Below, in pieces: positions 18,444 through 26,844 of a stretch of DNA of 45,692 nucleotides. This DNA comes from Fretibacterium fastidiosum (GTDB lineage Bacteria > Synergistota > Synergistia > Synergistales > Aminobacteriaceae), in assembly GCF_000210715.1 (NCBI RefSeq), contig NC_021038.1:2491879-2537570 (forward strand). The letters are read 5' to 3'. The notes beneath the pieces are model-generated. The model saw nothing but the letters and a program-made list of their open reading frames with translations. It ran no database searches and was not told the origin of the DNA. Made by a program: the position numbers and the translations under genes. Positions within the stretch are counted from its first letter, which is position 1. Each line of letters begins with the position of its first letter.

Positions 18444-18971
18444 TCAAAAGGGGATGTCCGATTCGGCGCTCTTGTTGGCGTCCTTTTCCATCTCCGCAAA
18501 ATCCATCGGGAAGTCGTCGCTGAACCCCTTCTCGTGGATGCTCTTGCCGAAATCCTCGTCGCTGGAGAAGGAGGACGGCGAGGAGGAATCGGGGGCAGCC
18601 TGGGGGTCGTAGGGGACCCCCTCGTCCGAGGTCCTCTTTCCACCCACGAAGACGACCTCCCCCGCCTCCACCTCCGTCACGTATTTCTTCCCGGACCCGT
18701 CGCGCGCGTCGTAGCTGCGCGAACGTATCCGGCCCTCCACGAGGACGCCGCTTCCCTTCTTGAGGTAGCGGCCGCAGCGCTCCGCCAGAGGGCCCCAGGC
18801 GACGACGGATATAAAGTCCGTTCCATCCTGATACTCCCCGCTCTTGTTCTTCCACGCATAGCCGACCGCCACGGTGAAACGGGCCCACGCCCGCCTCTCC
18901 ACCGTGTAGCGAACGTCTGGATCGCGGGCGAGATTGCCCATAAGAACCACTTTATTGAACCCTCTGGCCAT
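18444..18971 (-). CDS. ssb: Single-stranded DNA-binding protein
   Basis: Binds and protects single-stranded DNA. The 175 residues comprise an OB fold (about 1-112, with NKVVLMGNLARDPDVRYT and VVAWGPLAERC), a disordered Ser/Asp/Gly-rich linker and the acidic tip ending DIPF, which docks partner proteins. GGGGAGGG precedes the ATG, which lies 14 bases after the rpsF stop; co-transcription with rpsF and rpsR is usual. Confidence 0.97.
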   Translation of the reverse strand: MARGFNKVVLMGNLARDPDVRYTVERRAWARFTVAVGYAWKNKSGEYQDGTDFISVVAWGPLAERCGRYLKKGSGVLVEGRIRSRSYDARDGSGKKYVTEVEAGEVVFVGGKRTSDEGVPYDPQAAPDSSSPSSFSSDEDFGKSIHEKGFSDDFPMDFAEMEKDANKSAESDIPF

Positions 18972-18985
18972 GGCCGTTCCCTCCC

Positions 18986-19267
18986 CTACTCGTCCAAAAG
19001 GATGATCATCTGACGATAGACGTTGGAACGCAATCCAAGGATACGGCGCAGCTCAAAGGTCGCCGCCGGCTCAAGGTCAAAATTGAAGAGCACGTAGTTC
19101 CCCTCGGATTTCTTCTGAATGGGGTAGGCCAGCGCCTTCTTTCCCCAGACATCCGTCTGGGTCACGTTGCCTCCCAGACTGCGCACGACTTCCTCGATCT
19201 TGCCGACCTCCTCCTTGGGGTCCTCAAGTTCAGCGCTAAGGATGGTCAACATCTCGTAATGCCGCAC
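18986..19267 (-). CDS. rpsF: 30S ribosomal protein bS6
   Basis: The 93-residue product (RHYEMLTILSAEL near the start; YPIQKKSEGNYVLFNF mid-protein) has the standard length. The start is GTG 19267, fixed by a very strong GGAGGAGGTGA with 8-base spacing; the open frame continues 19 codons upstream through the leader hairpin and is not translated in my reading. It heads the rpsF-ssb-rpsR transcript from the promoter at 19336-19364 and is probably autoregulated through the leader structure. Confidence 0.96.
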   Translation of the reverse strand: MRHYEMLTILSAELEDPKEEVGKIEEVVRSLGGNVTQTDVWGKKALAYPIQKKSEGNYVLFNFDLEPAATFELRRILGLRSNVYRQMIILLDE

Positions 19268-19281
19268 GTCTGTCACCTCCT

Positions 19282-19321
19282 CCCTGTGGTCTGATGGCCT
19301 CTTCCGGAAGAAGAGGCAGGG
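19282..19321 (-). promoter_or_regulatory. Structured rpsF leader, possible S6:S18 autoregulatory site
   Basis: On the mRNA strand an outer CCCTG/CAGGG pairing (19321-19317 with 19286-19282) encloses a 7-bp hairpin CCTCTTC/GAAGAGG (19316-19310 with 19304-19298) with CCG in its loop, ending next to the rpsF ribosome-binding site. The known S6:S18 leader motif has a conserved CCG in a hairpin at this place. I matched the shape and the CCG only by eye. Confidence 0.5.
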
Positions 19322-19335
19322 CATAAAACTTTTTT

Positions 19336-19364
19336 ATTATAACGACAGACAGAGGTTTACGCAA
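19336..19364 (-). promoter_or_regulatory. Promoter of the rpsF operon
   Basis: TTGCGT (-35, 19364-19359), a 17-base spacer and a perfect TATAAT (-10, 19341-19336). The -35 box overlaps the last codons of the thioredoxin-fold gene upstream, so the two transcription units abut. Confidence 0.75.
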
Positions 19365-19635
19365 GCGCCGCTTCAAAGACGCGCTTGACGTTGGTCTTGC
19401 ACTCCTCGTACTCCTCTCCTTTATGCGCCTCGTACAGCTTCTCCGAACCGATGAACATCGTCGGCACGCTGTAGTAATCGTACTTCTCAGCCACCTCCGG
19501 GCGCTCGCTCTCCTCCACCCAATCCATCTCGATCGCCCGATACCGGGCATCCCCGGCCTTCAGTTCATCCATGGCCCTCCGGGCGTTCTTGCAATAGGGG
19601 CAGGCCTCAAGGTAAAAAAACGTGACCTTCTTCAT
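19357..19635 (-). CDS. Small thioredoxin/glutaredoxin-fold protein (CPYC)
   Basis: A 92-residue cytosolic protein with CPYC at 12-15, the glutaredoxin-type redox centre, after a first beta strand (KKVTFFYLEA). The cis-Pro is in YSVPTMFIG (near residue 58). It is shorter and more acidic than typical thioredoxin and lacks the glutaredoxin GSH-binding TVPxVFI/GG pattern in full, so its partner is unclear. The start at ATG 19635 fits the fold; GGGGAGG lies about 12 bases upstream. It has no obvious operon partner: the GLUG-repeat gene is 111 bases upstream and rpsF has its own promoter. Confidence 0.8.
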   Translation of the reverse strand: MKKVTFFYLEACPYCKNARRAMDELKAGDARYRAIEMDWVEESERPEVAEKYDYYSVPTMFIGSEKLYEAHKGEEYEECKTNVKRVFEAALA

Positions 19636-19681
19636 CGCTGCAGCGCACCTCCCCAAATTCCGGACAAATTATGGATCACAA

Positions 19682-19699
19682 CTCATATGACTCATATGA
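19682..19699. repeat. Tandem 9-bp repeat upstream of the CPYC gene
   Basis: CTCATATGA occurs twice in direct succession (19682-19690 and 19691-19699); each copy contains the palindrome CATATG. It lies in the 111-base gap in front of the CPYC gene and could be an operator, but no promoter boxes were clear. Confidence 0.45.
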
Positions 19700-19746
19700 A
19701 CGAAGGGGACGGCTCCAAAAGGCCGCCTCCTCTGTTTTCTCACGAA

Positions 19747-21054
19747 TTATTTTTCGCTCTCGTTTCCGATCTCGCGGCCGCTCTTGAGCCCGGCATGTAC
19801 AACCACGGACGGCTGGCAGTTCGTGTACCTGCCGCCGACGTAGCGACCGATCAGTCCCCCCACGATATCGCCGCCCCGAACCTCCTCGTCCGACGTGCAG
19901 TGATCCAGCAGCCCCTTCTCCATCTGCCCGGTGACCCCGCCGACGTTGGCCCTGCCGTTCACGGAGGCCGTCGAGAGACAGCGCATGGCAGTCCCCCCAC
20001 GCCACAGGCCGAACGCGCCGCCGACCTGATTCGTCCCCATGACGTTGCCCTGGACCGAGGCGTCTTTCACCGTGCCCTGGGCATTGAACCCCAGAACTCC
20101 CCCCACGTTCTCCACGCCCTCCACGTTGCCGTCAAAGGCCACGGATTGAAACTGGATGGGACCGGCCGCGGCCCCCGCCACGCCGCCGACGTTTTCCGTT
20201 CCGGCGACGGTGCAGCGCTCGACTGCAGCATTCTGAAGGAGCCCGGCCTGAAACGTCCCCGCCATGGCCCCCACGTTCTCACGCCCCTCGATGCTGCTGC
20301 CGGAGACGGAGACGTTCATCAGGACGGATCCGAACGCGCCGCCGGCGATGCCGCCCGCACTGGCCCCCGCGCCCTTTACCCTGCCGATGAACTCCGAGTG
20401 CAGGAGGCGGCACTCCATCGCGTTGCCGATCATGCCGCCCACGTTCTGGCTGCCGGCGACGGAGCCGGACACGGAGACGTTCTTCACCGTGGACTTCTGC
20501 GCGGCACCGGCCAGGATCCCGACCTCCGTCACTCCGTTCACCTCGGCGTCCTCAACGGTGAGGTTGCAGACGTAGGCTCCCGAGAGCGTGCCGAACAGGC
20601 CCACCGGGTCCTTCCCCGCGTGTTTCAGCGACAGGCCGCTGATCGTGTGCCCATTGCCGTCAAAGACGCCGCTGAACGCCAGGGTTCTACCGATGCGCGA
20701 GAAGCCGATGGGAACCCAGGCCCTTCCTCCAAGGTCCACGTTGGCGGTCAGCCGAACGTACTTGCCCGCGTAGTTCCTCCCGCCATTGACCAAAGCGGCA
20801 AAGGCGCGAAGCTGCGCCTCCGTGCCGATGGTCCATGGGCTCTTTGCGGTGCCCCGCCCTCCCGTGAAGGGGGAGACCGCCTTTCGTTTGCCGGCCTCTC
20901 TCCTGCGTAGCCTCGCCTTCCGCACCGTCCTCTTTCCGTCAGGCGTCCTGGTCACAACCCGTGGAGCGCCCTCGGCGGAGACAGGGGCAAGCTCAGGCAA
21001 CACAAAGGTGAAACTCAGAACGCATAAAAGACAGAGAGCAAAGCCAACCCTCAT
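19747..21054 (-). CDS. Secreted GLUG-repeat beta-helix protein
   Basis: A 435-residue exported protein. The signal peptide begins MRVGFALCLLCVL (about 1-27), then a basic stretch (RKARLRRREAGKRK), then about nine degenerate repeats of roughly 25-30 residues built on NVGGxxG and GxVxNxxVxG, typical of GLUG/right-handed beta-helix surface proteins. No anchor, sortase signal or autotransporter barrel is visible at the C-terminus. Its role is probably adhesion or surface display. The frame is open to an ATG at 21117, but a possible promoter (-10 at 21126-21131) would start transcription almost on it, and the signal peptide fits the ATG at 21054, so I prefer that start. It is divergent from the SPFH operon. 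Confidence 0.78.
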   Translation of the reverse strand: MRVGFALCLLCVLSFTFVLPELAPVSAEGAPRVVTRTPDGKRTVRKARLRRREAGKRKAVSPFTGGRGTAKSPWTIGTEAQLRAFAALVNGGRNYAGKYVRLTANVDLGGRAWVPIGFSRIGRTLAFSGVFDGNGHTISGLSLKHAGKDPVGLFGTLSGAYVCNLTVEDAEVNGVTEVGILAGAAQKSTVKNVSVSGSVAGSQNVGGMIGNAMECRLLHSEFIGRVKGAGASAGGIAGGAFGSVLMNVSVSGSSIEGRENVGAMAGTFQAGLLQNAAVERCTVAGTENVGGVAGAAAGPIQFQSVAFDGNVEGVENVGGVLGFNAQGTVKDASVQGNVMGTNQVGGAFGLWRGGTAMRCLSTASVNGRANVGGVTGQMEKGLLDHCTSDEEVRGGDIVGGLIGRYVGGRYTNCQPSVVVHAGLKSGREIGNESEK

Positions 21055-21125
21055 CAGGCCCTTTCCCGCTTTTCCCTCACGCGGCGATCTCTCGACAGAC
21101 ACCATCGACCTTGACATCCTTTCGC

Positions 21126-21152
21126 TTTATATTTTGAAACTCAAAAGCTCAA
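21126..21152 (-). promoter_or_regulatory. Possible promoter of the GLUG-repeat gene
   Basis: TTGAGC (21152-21147) and TATAAA (21131-21126) with a short 15-base spacer on the - strand, in the A+T-rich part of the divergent intergenic region 21118-21437. Confidence 0.3.
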
Positions 21153-21329
21153 GACCACCTTGCACTCCATTTCGATCAAGGCATTCTCTTTACTATTTTA
21201 TCCCAACTCAGGCGATCTTTGGGCACTCCACCATACGAATTTCCGTCGTTCGTTCTCGCCATCTCGTCCCCTTCACGATTTTGTTTTCAATACGGCAGGA
21301 AAAACCACCCATGAAAACGCAACTCAATA

Positions 21330-21358
21330 TTGACATAACCCCCGCCGTTCTGCAAAAT
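21330..21358 (+). promoter_or_regulatory. Promoter of the SPFH/zinc-ribbon operon
   Basis: A perfect TTGACA (21330-21335), a 17-base spacer and CAAAAT (21353-21358) on the + strand, 80 bases before the first gene. A 24-codon open frame (21311-21385) also lies here but has no well-placed ribosome-binding site. Confidence 0.5.
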
Positions 21359-21437
21359 AAAGCGGCGAAACGCGGACGAAAATAGGTGTCGCGGCGCGGG
21401 CCTCGCCCGTTCAGCAATTTTTAGGAGGAAAACGACG

Positions 21438-22040
21438 ATGATCTGTCAGCACTGCGGAGCCCCTCTGGAAGCGGGAATAGAGCTCTGTTCCTTCTGCGGC
21501 TCCCCGACGCCCTACGACGAGATGCTCCTGGACGAAAAGATCCAGCGGAAACAGGCACTTCAGCGGAAGAAGAAGCTGGCAGGGCTCGCCGCCATCAAGC
21601 ACGTCTCAGACCTGTCCCTGCCCTTCCTATGGATCGCGACCATGGGCATCTACAGCCCCGTCTGGTATCTGACGAGGGCACGATCGCTGAACCGCATGAA
21701 CTCCCCCAAAAAACTGCCCGCCTTCGCCACGATCGTCCAGCTGGTCCTCTACCTCGGCGCCCTGAGCCTTCCAGGTGCCTGGGAGGGGATCGGGGTAGAC
21801 GCCGAGACGGCCTCGGCATACAACCACTGCGTGTTCGGCGCAAGCTTCTTTCTCTCCATCTGGCTGGCCTTCCGCGTCAAGGACATCCTTCAGGCCCATG
21901 CCGCCCAATACCTCGATAAGGCCGTCGTCGTTCACACCATCGCGCCGTCGGCGGCCCTTCTCGTCGTCTTCGGGCCCCTCTACCTTCAAACCCAAATCAA
22001 CAAGATGATCTTCATGGAGCTCTTGAAGCCCGCCGTCTAG
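21438..22040 (+). CDS. Zinc-ribbon DUF4234-like membrane protein
   Basis: A 200-residue protein with an N-terminal zinc ribbon (C3, C6, C17, C20), a basic charged helix (about 30-48), and about four membrane segments (about 60-80, 95-112, 128-145, 163-182). The segment around MGIYSPVWYLTRARSLNR resembles the DUF4234 signature. AGGAGG lies 9 bases before the ATG. It is the first of three + strand genes (followed by the SPFH protein), all with zinc ribbons and/or membrane segments. Function unknown; the context suggests a membrane-associated assembly. Confidence 0.75.
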   Translation: MICQHCGAPLEAGIELCSFCGSPTPYDEMLLDEKIQRKQALQRKKKLAGLAAIKHVSDLSLPFLWIATMGIYSPVWYLTRARSLNRMNSPKKLPAFATIVQLVLYLGALSLPGAWEGIGVDAETASAYNHCVFGASFFLSIWLAFRVKDILQAHAAQYLDKAVVVHTIAPSAALLVVFGPLYLQTQINKMIFMELLKPAV

Positions 22041-22090
22041 GCGCGGCAGGCAAACTTAAAAATTTATCGAGAATGGAGTGACGGCCCATC

Positions 22091-23305
22091 ATGGCTTTGC
22101 TACAGATCGTACAGTGGAATGAGAAGATCGACAGCGGCGACGTCTTCGCGTGGCGTTGGACGGACGCCAGGGACCCGGTGCGGAGCAACGAGTTGGGGAA
22201 CTGGACTCAGCTGATCGTCCAGGAGACTCAGGAGGCGATCCTCTTTCGCGACGGGCAGGCGCTGGACCTCTTCGGTCCCGGACGCTACACGCTCTCCACC
22301 GAGAACGTTCCCATCCTGCGGCACCTCATCAACCTGCCCACGGGAGGCGAGAGCCCCTTCAAGGCGTGGGTGTGGTTCATCAACAAGGTGAACGTGCTGG
22401 ACGTGAAGTGGGGAACGCAGACCCCCATCCTGCTCCGCGACCCCGAATACCAGGTCCCGCTGCCCGTCCGGGCCTACGGCCAGTTCGGCATCCGCGTCAA
22501 GGAGAGCCGGCAGTTCCTGCTCAAGCTGGCGGGCACCCGCGTGCAGATCACCCGCGAGGACCTGGTGAACTCGTTCCGGGGGCTCCTGCTGAGCCGCATC
22601 GGCGACATGATCGCCACTTATATATCGCAGAAGAAGATCACCATCTTCGACATCAACGCCTACCTCCAGGACATGTCGGACGAGGCGACGGAAGCCCTGC
22701 GCCCCGCGTTCGACGAATACGGCATCGAGTCCGTAAATTTCTTCTTCGGCTCCATCAACGTCCCGGACGACGACGAGGCCGTTAAGGACCTGAAGCGGGC
22801 GATGAGCGAGCGGGCGCGCATGGACCTGAAGGGGTACAGCTACCAGCAGGAGCGCTCCTTCGACGTGCTGGAGGCGACGGCGCAGAACACCGGAGACGGC
22901 GGCGGGGGGTCCCTGATGGCTGCGGGCGTCGGCCTGGGTGCAGGCATGGGGCTTGGCGGCGCCATCGGACAGATGGCCGCCCAGATGGGGCAGTACGTCA
23001 CCCAGGGCACCCAACCCGCCAGCCCGCCCGTAGCCTCTGCGGCCTCGGAAGCAAGCTGCCCCAGGTGCGGCAAGCCCTGCCCCCCCGCAAGCTCCTTCTG
23101 CCCTGCGTGCGGGGCGCGGCTTGCGGAGGAGGAGAACCAGGCCCCGGCCTCCACGCGCAACTGCCCGAAGTGCGGCAAGCCCTGCGCGGAGGACGGCAAG
23201 TTCTGCCCACATTGCGGACTGCCGCTCTCCTGCCCCAACTGCGGAACGCGGCTCGAAGCGGCGTCGAAATTCTGCCCGGAGTGCGGGAAATCACTTCTGC
23301 CGTAA
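22091..23305 (+). CDS. SPFH-domain protein with three C-terminal zinc ribbons (YdjI-like)
   Basis: A 404-residue cytosolic protein. The N-terminal two thirds (about 1-270) resemble the SPFH/virion-core-protein-like family that includes Bacillus YdjI: note ETQEAILFRDGQ, GPGRYTLSTENVP and the PVRAYGQFGIRV strand. A Gly/Ala/Met-rich linker (about 270-305) follows, then three C-x2-C zinc ribbons in CPRCGKPC..CPACG, CPKCGKPC..CPHCG and CPNCG..CPECG (about 318-400). The family binds membranes or partner proteins and takes part in envelope-stress modules. ATG 22091 is 50 bases after the first gene. It is the centre of the three-gene operon; no PspA homologue, its usual companion, is in the window. 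Confidence 0.82.
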   Translation: MALLQIVQWNEKIDSGDVFAWRWTDARDPVRSNELGNWTQLIVQETQEAILFRDGQALDLFGPGRYTLSTENVPILRHLINLPTGGESPFKAWVWFINKVNVLDVKWGTQTPILLRDPEYQVPLPVRAYGQFGIRVKESRQFLLKLAGTRVQITREDLVNSFRGLLLSRIGDMIATYISQKKITIFDINAYLQDMSDEATEALRPAFDEYGIESVNFFFGSINVPDDDEAVKDLKRAMSERARMDLKGYSYQQERSFDVLEATAQNTGDGGGGSLMAAGVGLGAGMGLGGAIGQMAAQMGQYVTQGTQPASPPVASAASEASCPRCGKPCPPASSFCPACGARLAEEENQAPASTRNCPKCGKPCAEDGKFCPHCGLPLSCPNCGTRLEAASKFCPECGKSLLP

Positions 23306-23335
23306 GCGGCATTCGTCACGAAAGGAAGGATCGCC

Positions 23336-24085
23336 ATGAGCATCAAAAGCGCTATCGACAAGCTACACCAGGCTTTTAACCTCGTCCTCGCCTTTTCCCT
23401 CATCGCCGTCACGGCGGGCGTCTTCATCTTCTTCCTCACGACGCCGGAGGAGCGGGGAACGACGTTTTGGATATCCATGGTCTCCCTCGCCTTTGCGCTG
23501 ATCCTGGGCCTGCTCTTCTCCTCAAAGGTCGCGCTTTCCGACGGGCGGGAGGCGCCGGGCAACTTCTCCCACCTGATCGTCGTGGCGGCCTACTTCATCT
23601 TTGTCGTCGGGGCCTCCATCGCCAACGTCTACCTTCACTTCTCGACGACGACGTACTTCCTGATCCACGTCGGAGGGGCAGCGGCCTTCCTCCTCCCCCT
23701 CCTCCTGATCCACATGGCGATGCTGAAGCCCGGGGGCGCGGACCGCAGGGACCAGAGGGAGGGACGCCTGAGCCTCTCGCTCAAGGCAAGCCACCTCCAG
23801 GACCTGGTCAAGAACCTCGAGTTCTCCCTCAACCTGCCCGGAGAGGATTTCTCCCCCCTCCTTCGCCTGGCGGACTCCCTTCAGTACGCGGACCCCACCC
23901 CGGCCTCCAGGAGCACGGAAAATGTCCTGATCGGCGCCCTGAGCGCCCTGGATGGGGCCGTCGCTGCCCTCACGAACGGCACGGAGGCGGATCGGGTCGA
24001 AAAGTGGCAGGCGGTGCTGGCAGCCTGCCACGCCGCGGAGAGCGCCCTGAAACAGCGCAACATGGAGGTTATCAACGCAAAATAG
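23336..24085 (+). CDS. Four-TM membrane protein with cytosolic helical tail
   Basis: Not recognised by family. The 249 residues have four membrane segments (about 14-35, 44-62, 77-98, 105-128). A basic/acidic loop (GGADRRDQREGR) follows, then a soluble C-terminal half (about 145-249) that looks all-helical and contains SLKASHLQDLVKNLEF. It ends the SPFH operon 30 bases after the SPFH gene, with a GAAAGGA ribosome-binding site, and a strong terminator follows its stop. It probably works in the membrane with the other two products. Confidence 0.7.
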   Translation: MSIKSAIDKLHQAFNLVLAFSLIAVTAGVFIFFLTTPEERGTTFWISMVSLAFALILGLLFSSKVALSDGREAPGNFSHLIVVAAYFIFVVGASIANVYLHFSTTTYFLIHVGGAAAFLLPLLLIHMAMLKPGGADRRDQREGRLSLSLKASHLQDLVKNLEFSLNLPGEDFSPLLRLADSLQYADPTPASRSTENVLIGALSALDGAVAALTNGTEADRVEKWQAVLAACHAAESALKQRNMEVINAK

Positions 24086-24123
24086 CGTTGTGGCCCTGAG
24101 GTTCCCTCAGGGCCACAACGTTT
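24086..24123. terminator. Bidirectional terminator between SPFH operon and fhs
   Basis: A perfect 16-bp stem (24086-24101 with 24105-24120), 3-base loop, directly after the TAG stop of the + strand gene. TTT follows on the + strand and CTATTTT on the - strand, so it can end both converging operons. Confidence 0.85.
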
Positions 24124-24163
24124 CCGCGTCCGGCGACGGGCCGTTTCCGCTTCAAAAGCGGGA

Positions 24164-25840
24164 TCAGAACAGGCCCGTGATCTTTCCGTGCTCGTCCACG
24201 TCGATGGAGAGCGCCGCGGGCTTCTTGGGCAGGCCGGGCATCGTCATGATCTCTCCCGTGACCGCCACCAGGAACCCGGCTCCAGCGGAGAGGCGCACCT
24301 CGCGCACCGTGATGCGGAAGCCGCTGGGACGCCCCACCTTCGTCGCGTCGTCCGAGAAGGAGTACTGCGTCTTGGCCATGCAGACCAGAAGGTCGTCCTT
24401 GCCCAACTCGTGGATGACCTGAAGGTCCTTTTCGGCCTGAGGCGTGAAGTCCACGCCCTCCGCCCCGTAGATCTCACGCGCGATGGCCTCCATCTTCTCC
24501 TTCGGGCTCATCTTCGCGTCGTAGATGAACTTGAAGTGCGAGGGCTTCTCGCAGGCTTCAACGACCTTCTGCGCCAGCTCCCTGCCGCCCTCGCCGCCCT
24601 TTTCCCAAACCTCGGACAGCGCGAAGGAGGCGCCCAGCTCCTTGCACTTCGCCTCCACCAGGGCAAGCTCCGCCTCGGTGTCCAGCGGGAAGCGGTTGAT
24701 CGCCACCACCACGGGCAGGCCGAACTTCTGAACGTTCTCGATGTGCTTCTGCAGGTTGGGGATCCCCGCCTCCAGCGCCTTCAGGTCCTCGGTGCCCAGC
24801 TCCTTCTTGCTGCGGCCACCGTGCATCTTGAGCGCGCGCACCGTGGCGACCACGACGACCGCATCGGGCTTCAGCCCCGCGACGCGGCACTTGATGTCCA
24901 GGAACTTCTCAGCTCCGAGGTCTGCGCCGAACCCGGCCTCCGTCACCAGGTAATCCGCCGACTTCAGGCCCAGCCGCGTCGCCTGCACGCTGTTGCACCC
25001 ATGGGCGATGTTGGCGAAGGGGCCACCGTGGATGAACGCGGGCGTTCCCTCAAGCGTCTGCACCAGGTTGGGCTTGATGGCATCCTTCATCAGGGCGGCC
25101 ATGGCGCCAGCCGCGCCGATGTCGCCCGCCGTAACGGGCTTTCCGTCATAGGTGTAGGCCAGGACCATCTTCTTAAAGCGTTCCTTCAGGTCCGTCAGGT
25201 CCATGGACAGGCACAGGATCGCCATGACCTCCGAGGCGACCGTGATGTCGAAGCCGTTCTCGCGCGGCACGCCGTTCGCCTTCCCGCCAAGCCCGATGAC
25301 GATGTTGCGCAGCGCGCGCTCGTTCAGGTCCATCACGCGGCGGAACACGACGCGGCGCGGGTCGATGTTCAGCTCGTTACCCTGCTGAAGGTGGTTGTCC
25401 AGCATGGCGGCGCAGAGGTTGTGCGCCGTGGTGATGGCGTGCAGGTCGCCCGTAAAGTGCAGGTTGATGTCCTCCATCGGGATCACCTGGGCGTAGCCGC
25501 CGCCCGCAGCGCCGCCCTTCACGCCGAAGCTGGGCCCTAGTGAGGGCTCGCGAAGCGCCACGCAGGCCCTCTTGCCAATCTTGTTCAACCCATCCGCCAG
25601 CCCGACGCTGGTGGTCGTCTTGCCCTCGCCCGCCGGGGTCGGCGTGATCGCCGTGACGAGGACGAGTTTGCCGTCGGGCTTCTTCTCGCGCTCCCTCAGC
25701 ACCTCAGGGAGCACCTTGGCCTTGTACTTTCCGTAGCACTCCAGTTCGTCCTCTGAGATGCCCAGCTTTTTCGCGACCTCAACAATCGGTTGGGGCCTTG
25801 CCGCCTGCGCAATTTCGATGTCGCTCGGTACGTTTGCCAT
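24164..25840 (-). CDS. fhs: Formate--tetrahydrofolate ligase
   Basis: Joins formate to tetrahydrofolate with ATP to give 10-formyl-THF, feeding purine synthesis and the methyl branch of one-carbon metabolism. The 558 residues are standard. The ATP loop TPAGEGKT lies at 68-75, and [23 protein letters not shown]-type substrate residues follow at about 97-120 in two segments. The enzyme is frequent in anaerobes that ferment amino acids. ATG 25840; GGAG lies about 12 bases upstream. It is the last gene of a three-gene - strand operon after an acidic TPR-like protein. Confidence 0.97.
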   Translation of the reverse strand: MANVPSDIEIAQAARPQPIVEVAKKLGISEDELECYGKYKAKVLPEVLREREKKPDGKLVLVTAITPTPAGEGKTTTSVGLADGLNKIGKRACVALREPSLGPSFGVKGGAAGGGYAQVIPMEDINLHFTGDLHAITTAHNLCAAMLDNHLQQGNELNIDPRRVVFRRVMDLNERALRNIVIGLGGKANGVPRENGFDITVASEVMAILCLSMDLTDLKERFKKMVLAYTYDGKPVTAGDIGAAGAMAALMKDAIKPNLVQTLEGTPAFIHGGPFANIAHGCNSVQATRLGLKSADYLVTEAGFGADLGAEKFLDIKCRVAGLKPDAVVVVATVRALKMHGGRSKKELGTEDLKALEAGIPNLQKHIENVQKFGLPVVVAINRFPLDTEAELALVEAKCKELGASFALSEVWEKGGEGGRELAQKVVEACEKPSHFKFIYDAKMSPKEKMEAIAREIYGAEGVDFTPQAEKDLQVIHELGKDDLLVCMAKTQYSFSDDATKVGRPSGFRITVREVRLSAGAGFLVAVTGEIMTMPGLPKKPAALSIDVDEHGKITGLF

Positions 25841-25900
25841 CTGAATCAGTCACTCCGTTTCTCTTAAGGATTTCGGGCGCGTGGCTTCACGCGCCGCCCC

Positions 25901-26794
25901 TCACTGTCCTGCCAGACAGTGGTGTGCCGCCAACGCCTCGATGACGGCCACGTCGTCGCCCTCCATCGGGAGCTTGCCCATGGCCTCGTATTCCTGCCGT
26001 CCGCCAAGGGAGGTCAGGATCTCAAGCATATCACCGCTCTCCTCTCCAAAACGGCCGGAGAGCAAACCAAACAGGATCACCCCGCGGGAGAACCAGTTGA
26101 GGAGGTCCCGCGACGTGGACCACACGTCCGCGTAGAGCGAGGCGAAGTTGAAGTCCTCCTCCTCCGCCTCGGAGTCGTCCACGGGCTCCGCAAAGTACCC
26201 CAGCATGTAGAAGGGGACGTTCGGGGACATGGTCAGCGCCTCCCAGAACATGCGCGCCGCCGTCCCCCGCTCCGCTCCCTTCGGCCCCAGCATGAAGGCC
26301 GCACAGAGCCTGGAATAGGCCCAGCCCAACTGGTGTTCCTCGTCCTGCATCGTCTTGCTGAGGATGAGCTGCCAGGCATTCTGCTCGATCAGTATTCTGT
26401 AGTAGAGGCTCTTGACCGCGCCGTTGTCGTCCAGGTCGTGGCGCAGGAGGCGTTCGATCAGCTCCATGGCCCGCTCGTCGTCCCCGACGCCATAGAGCGT
26501 GAACGCCATGCGCTGCATCAACGCCAGGGACACGGTCCCCAGGGGGTTGTCCTCGTAGGCCTCCTCACCGACCCCCTCCTCCTTCAGCACCGTCTCCACG
26601 GCCTCGAGCGCCCCCTGAAGGATCGACAGGCGCTCCTCGTCGTCCTCCGTCAGGTCGGCGCGCAGCAAGAGCGCCTCCGGATTGTCGGGCTCGATCTCCA
26701 GGGCCCGCGTCACCAACGCCTCCACTTCCTCCGCGTCCTCGGACTCATAGGCCCTGTCCAGAAGGGCCTCGACGTCCACTTCATCTTCGCCCAT
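25901..26794 (-). CDS. Acidic TPR-like hypothetical protein
   Basis: A 297-residue, very acidic, cytosolic protein with no signal peptide. The N-terminal third contains helical pairs of TPR type (VEALVTRALEIEPDNPEALLLRADL, about 24-50 in two pieces, and an Ala/Leu-rich pair at about 105-145). The remainder is helical, with an acidic patch AEPVDDSEAEEED near 205-220. No catalytic motif. ATG 26794 has AAGGAGA upstream. It lies between a secreted protein gene and fhs; the gap to fhs is 60 bases. The role is probably scaffold or protein binding. Moderately sure of the fold, not of any function. Confidence 0.65.
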   Translation of the reverse strand: MGEDEVDVEALLDRAYESEDAEEVEALVTRALEIEPDNPEALLLRADLTEDDEERLSILQGALEAVETVLKEEGVGEEAYEDNPLGTVSLALMQRMAFTLYGVGDDERAMELIERLLRHDLDDNGAVKSLYYRILIEQNAWQLILSKTMQDEEHQLGWAYSRLCAAFMLGPKGAERGTAARMFWEALTMSPNVPFYMLGYFAEPVDDSEAEEEDFNFASLYADVWSTSRDLLNWFSRGVILFGLLSGRFGEESGDMLEILTSLGGRQEYEAMGKLPMEGDDVAVIEALAAHHCLAGQ

Positions 26795-26844
26795 GCAAAA
26801 ATCACTCTCCTTGAAAGGCAGGCGTCCGCCCCTCTCGCTCTGCC

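Noticed and set aside
21311-21385. 24-codon open frame in the divergent gap
   Set aside because: No well-spaced ribosome-binding site and it overlaps the predicted promoter of the SPFH operon.
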